This document shows, one piece after another, positions 61,474-64,000 of a DNA stretch of 64,000 nucleotides. The notes under the pieces are model-generated. The model did not search any database and was not told where the DNA came from. It was given only the letters and a program-made list of their open reading frames with translations. Each line of letters opens with the position of its first letter. The stretch's first letter is position 1. Made by a program: the position numbers and the translations under genes. The stretch comes from Bacteroidales bacterium (GTDB lineage Bacteria; Bacteroidota; Bacteroidia; Bacteroidales; UBA932), in the NCBI GenBank assembly GCA_009774765.1, contig VSOK01000004.1:27961-91960 (forward strand), read 5' to 3'.

Positions 61474-62064
61474 ATGAAATTGGATATGGAAAACAAGGAA
61501 CAGGAAAAGGACGCGGTAAAGGAGGAGAAGAAAGATACGAAGAAGGAGGAGAAGCAGTGCAGAAAAGAACAGAAGAAAGAAAATAAGAATAATGCGAAGA
61601 CAGAGGCGTTGGAGGCTCAGATAAAGGAACTCGAGGAGAAAGTGGCAAAGGGGAAGGATGATTATCTGAGGCTTATGGCTGAATTCGACAATTTCCGCAG
61701 GCGCACATCCCAGGAAAAGCTTGAACTTGTCAGTGTCGCGGCGGAAGATACGATCAAGGGGCTGCTTCCTGTACTTGATGATTTTGAGCGTGCTATGAAA
61801 GCTCTTCAGGACTCGGATGACAGTATGGCAGCAAAGGAGGGGACTGAACTCATATATAATAAGTTGATCGGCTATCTCAAGACAAAGGGACTGTCTGTGA
61901 TTGAAACGGAAGGGAAGGATTTTGACACAGACCTCCACGAGGCGGTCGCCCAGTTCCCGGTAACTGAAGAAGACAAAAAAGGCAAGATATTCGATACCGT
62001 ACAGACCGGCTATACGCTCAACGGCAAAGTCATAAGGTTCGCCAAAGTCGTAGTAGGAATATAG
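61474..62064 (+). CDS. grpE: Nucleotide exchange factor GrpE
   Basis: This 196-residue protein has a long Lys/Glu-rich helix (about 5-60) continuing into the GrpE dimer helix, LAEFDNFRRRTSQEKLELV-like at about 66-85. The beta domain (GKDFDTDLHEAVAQFPV, NGKVIRFAKVVVG) follows. GrpE exchanges ADP for ATP on DnaK and acts as a thermosensor. The start could also be Met5 at 61486. dnaJ follows after 22 bp; dnaK is not adjacent. Confidence 0.95.
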   Translation: MKLDMENKEQEKDAVKEEKKDTKKEEKQCRKEQKKENKNNAKTEALEAQIKELEEKVAKGKDDYLRLMAEFDNFRRRTSQEKLELVSVAAEDTIKGLLPVLDDFERAMKALQDSDDSMAAKEGTELIYNKLIGYLKTKGLSVIETEGKDFDTDLHEAVAQFPVTEEDKKGKIFDTVQTGYTLNGKVIRFAKVVVGI

Positions 62065-62086
62065 ATGCTTTTTCAAGGAGGTAATT

Positions 62087-63256
62087 ATGGCAGAAAAAAG
62101 AGATTACTATGAGGTGCTTGGCGTTGACAAAAGCGCGTCCATAGATGATATAAAGAAGGCTTACAGGGAAAAGGCTATTCAGTACCATCCGGATAAGAAC
62201 CCGGGAGACAAAGAAGCTGAAGAGAAGTTCAAGGAGGCGGCAGAGGCTTATGCTGTACTCAGCGATCCTGACAAGAAAGCAAAATATGACCGTTTCGGAC
62301 ACGCTGGCCTTGGCGGACAGCCTGGACCTGATTTCAGCGGCGGCTTCGGAGATTTGAATGATATCCTGAACAATTTGTTCGGAGGCGGCGGCTTCGGAGG
62401 TTTCAGGGGCTTCGGCGGTTTCGGCGGTTTTGGAGGCGATACCGGAAGCGGTCCTGCACAGAAGGTTTACAGAGGCCGTGATATACGTGTCAGGGTCAAG
62501 ATGACATTGGAGGAAATAGCCCACGGAGCGGAAAAGGAGATAACTCTCGAGAAGAATATACCTTGTTCCGAGTGCGGAGGCAAAGGCGCGAAGAACAGCG
62601 CGGACATAAAGACCTGCCCTGCCTGCAACGGGACCGGACAGGTAAAGAGGGTAGTGAACAGTATCTTCGGACAGACTATAAGCTATTCTACCTGTCAGCA
62701 GTGTGGCGGTGAAGGCAAGGTTATCAGCAATCCTTGCAGGCATTGCAACGGGACCGGCCTGGAGAGAAAGAGAGAGACAGTCAAAGTAAGTATTCCTGCC
62801 GGAGTTGAAGACGGAATGCAGCTCACTGTAAGGGGAGGCGGCCACTCCGCAAAGAATAACGGAGTCAATGGAGATCTTCTGGTGCTTATAGAGGAAGTCG
62901 CTCATCCTGAATTCAGAAGAAGCGGTACTGATTTGTTCTATACAAAGATAATATCCGTCACTGACGCTATACTGGGTACTGAAGTTGAAATACCTTGCAT
63001 TGACGGCAAATATAAGATCAAGGTGGATCCAGGAACACAGTCTGAAACTGTCGTAAGGCTCAAAGGACGCGGACTGCCGAGATTGAACAGCAGCAGTACC
63101 GGAGATCTGTATGTCAAGTTTATAGTATGGATACCAAAGAAGCTCAGCAGGGACGAAAAATCTATGATGGAGACATTGCGCTCAAGCGACAGCTTCAAGC
63201 CGAATCCAAGCAAGGATGACAAAAAAATCTTTGACAAATTGAAGGATATTTTCTGA
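62087..63256 (+). CDS. dnaJ: Chaperone DnaJ
   Basis: This 389-residue protein has a J domain (1-70) with the HPD motif in IQYHPDKNPGDKEAEE, a Gly/Phe-rich region (about 75-125) with FGGFRGFGGFGGFGGD, and four CxxCxGxG zinc motifs (CSECGGKG, CPACNGTG, CQQCGGEG, CRHCNGTG). C-terminal substrate-binding domains follow. It stimulates DnaK ATPase and delivers unfolded clients. A purine-rich AAGGAGG lies ahead of the start, unusual for this phylum, which mostly lacks Shine-Dalgarno sites. Confidence 0.97.
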   Translation: MAEKRDYYEVLGVDKSASIDDIKKAYREKAIQYHPDKNPGDKEAEEKFKEAAEAYAVLSDPDKKAKYDRFGHAGLGGQPGPDFSGGFGDLNDILNNLFGGGGFGGFRGFGGFGGFGGDTGSGPAQKVYRGRDIRVRVKMTLEEIAHGAEKEITLEKNIPCSECGGKGAKNSADIKTCPACNGTGQVKRVVNSIFGQTISYSTCQQCGGEGKVISNPCRHCNGTGLERKRETVKVSIPAGVEDGMQLTVRGGGHSAKNNGVNGDLLVLIEEVAHPEFRRSGTDLFYTKIISVTDAILGTEVEIPCIDGKYKIKVDPGTQSETVVRLKGRGLPRLNSSSTGDLYVKFIVWIPKKLSRDEKSMMETLRSSDSFKPNPSKDDKKIFDKLKDIF

Positions 63257-63281
63257 TGCATTAAATTTTTTGTGGAAAAAG

Positions 63282-63312
63282 TTTGCAGAAAAGAAATTTA
63301 TTTGTACTTTTG
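63282..63312 (+). promoter_or_regulatory. Promoter of rplS
   Basis: TTTG (63282-63285), 19 bp, TACTTTTG (63305-63312) followed by CAG: a full consensus promoter. The start should be near 63319, leaving a 66-nt leader before the ATG at 63385. Confidence 0.82.
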
Positions 63313-63384
63313 CAGTCCCAAAATCAAAGCAACCTCTTGCGCTGGGTTAGAAAAACGCAATGTTGCCATAAAAACATTAGAAAG

Positions 63385-63762
63385 ATGGATTTGATTAAAG
63401 TTGTTGAGCAGGCTTTCGCAAATGAGAAAGTAGCTTCATACCCAAGTTTCAAGGCAGGTGATACAATCACCGTTACCTACAGAATTAAAGAGGGAGACAA
63501 GGAAAGACTCCAGAAATTCAAAGGAGTTGTTATCCAGCTCAGAGGAGCGTCTCCGACAACAAGGACTTTTACTGTAAGGAAAATTTCCAGCGGAGTTGGT
63601 GTTGAGAGGATTTTCCCTTTTGAGTCTCCATTCATTGACTCAATTGAACTCAACAAAGTGGGTAAAGTCCGCAGAGCACGTATCTTCTATCTGCGTAACC
63701 TTTCTGGTAAGAAAGCACGTATCAAAGAGAAGAGAGTTGCTACCATAAAAGAAAACGCTTAG
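63385..63762 (+). CDS. rplS: 50S ribosomal protein L19
   Basis: The protein has 125 residues from ATG 63385 (MDLIKVVEQAFANEKVASYP); the open frame extends to 63283 but those residues cross the promoter. The typical L19 sequence is present: FKAGDTITVTYRIKEGDKER, FKGVVIQLRG, FTVRKISSGVGVERIFPFES and a basic C terminus. L19 sits at the 30S-50S interface. It is single, with its own promoter, and is followed by tRNA-Arg. Confidence 0.97.
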   Translation: MDLIKVVEQAFANEKVASYPSFKAGDTITVTYRIKEGDKERLQKFKGVVIQLRGASPTTRTFTVRKISSGVGVERIFPFESPFIDSIELNKVGKVRRARIFYLRNLSGKKARIKEKRVATIKENA

Positions 63763-63788
63763 TTTTTATATGAGTTTCGGCTCAATAC

Positions 63789-63862
63789 GGCCCCATAGCT
63801 CAACTGAATAGAGCATTTGACTACGGATCAAAAGGTTACAGGTTTGAATCCTGTTGGGGTCA
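63789..63862 (+). tRNA. tRNA-Arg (anticodon ACG)
   Basis: A 74-nt cloverleaf: acceptor GGCCCCA with TGGGGTC (one G-T pair), D arm GCTCAACTGAATAGAGC, anticodon stem TTTGA/TCAAA with loop CTACGGA (anticodon ACG), TPsiC arm ACAGGTTTGAATCCTGT, discriminator A. The A34 is normally deaminated to inosine by TadA. CCA is not encoded. Confidence 0.94.
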
Positions 63863-63866
63863 CTTC

Positions 63867-63898
63867 AAAACACCTTCTGCAAAAGCAGAAGGTGTTTT
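63867..63898 (+). terminator. Terminator after tRNA-Arg
   Basis: AAAACACCTTCTGC (63867-63880), loop AAAA, GCAGAAGGTGTTTT (63885-63898): a 14-bp perfect stem ending in T-rich sequence, 4 bp after the tRNA. Confidence 0.92.
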
Positions 63899-64000
63899 GT
63901 TTATATGGGTGCTTGTAACATATTGGGTATAATTGCCAAAAGTGGTTGGTAAAATCGTTGTATCTTGTTAATATCCTGCGACATATAGAAATTAGATGAA

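Noticed and set aside
62370..62445. Tandem repeat of GGCGGTTTCGG-like units
   Set aside because: It encodes the normal Gly/Phe-rich region of DnaJ and is not an independent repeat element.
34816..63930. Shared GGGTGCTTG word after the terminators near 34818 and 63906
   Set aside because: Only nine bases agree; chance matches of this length are expected in 64 kb.
1..64000. CRISPR arrays, insertion sequences, integrases, phage genes and rRNA
   Set aside because: No regularly spaced repeats, transposase or integrase motifs, or rRNA-like stretches were seen on either strand.

Overview
The window looks like a chromosomal segment of a member of the Bacteroidales (phylum Bacteroidota). The protein families point that way: DUF3822 next to rsmD, DUF4861, DUF389, FKBP lipoproteins, a SulP-STAS transporter and a SPOR lipoprotein. 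So do the promoters. Many intergenic regions carry the Bacteroidota form TTTG / 19-20 bp / TAnnTTTG instead of an E. coli -35/-10, and purine-rich Shine-Dalgarno sequences are mostly absent. No genus is asserted. There is no transposase, integrase, CRISPR array or rRNA.

Layout. 1-678: 3' end of butyrate kinase. 655-6797: minus-strand genes for a beta-lactamase-fold hydrolase, a cytidylate-kinase-like protein, a MATE pump, two FKBP lipoproteins and a DHH phosphoesterase. 6878-11747: plus-strand housekeeping genes (DUF3822, rsmD, ybaK) plus a DUF4861-like protein and a SulP transporter. 11782-25397: a tightly packed 13-gene aryl-polyene/flexirubin-type lipid-pigment cluster with two acyl carrier proteins, two active-looking ketosynthases, one Asn-for-Cys ketosynthase homologue, acyltransferases, a methyltransferase, a deacetylase, LolA, GT2-DUF2062, an MMPL-PlsC-methyltransferase fusion and a CoA-ligase-like enzyme. 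No ketoreductase, dehydratase or ammonia lyase is present in it. 25431-30787: esterase, AI-2E transporter, HAD phosphatase, a possible 41-residue ORF and a ClpC-type ATPase. 30872-34748: gyrA and a TPR protein. 34749-35192: a gene-free, strongly palindromic stretch. 35193-38630: phoH, capA-like and DUF389. 38788-44425: SPOR lipoprotein, a degenerate M28-like protein fused to a TonB domain, leuS and a YitT protein. 44536-48549: membrane AraC regulator, ettA and an esterase.

48615-60857 is a hexuronate/pectin-product catabolic island. KduI and KduD take unsaturated-uronate products to 2-keto-3-deoxygluconate (KDG). UxaC, UxaB and UxaA take galacturonate to KDG through tagaturonate and altronate. 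UxaC, an SDR reductase and UxuA take glucuronate to KDG through fructuronate and mannonate. A LacI-family regulator sits between the branches. Three distinct palindromes overlap the predicted promoters, which suggests that the branches are controlled separately. KDG kinase, KDPG aldolase and the uronate transporter are not in the window.

61096-63898 holds tRNA-Gly(CCC), grpE-dnaJ, rplS and tRNA-Arg(ACG), with clear hairpin terminators. All family assignments come from reading motifs and overall sequence character; no database search was run.
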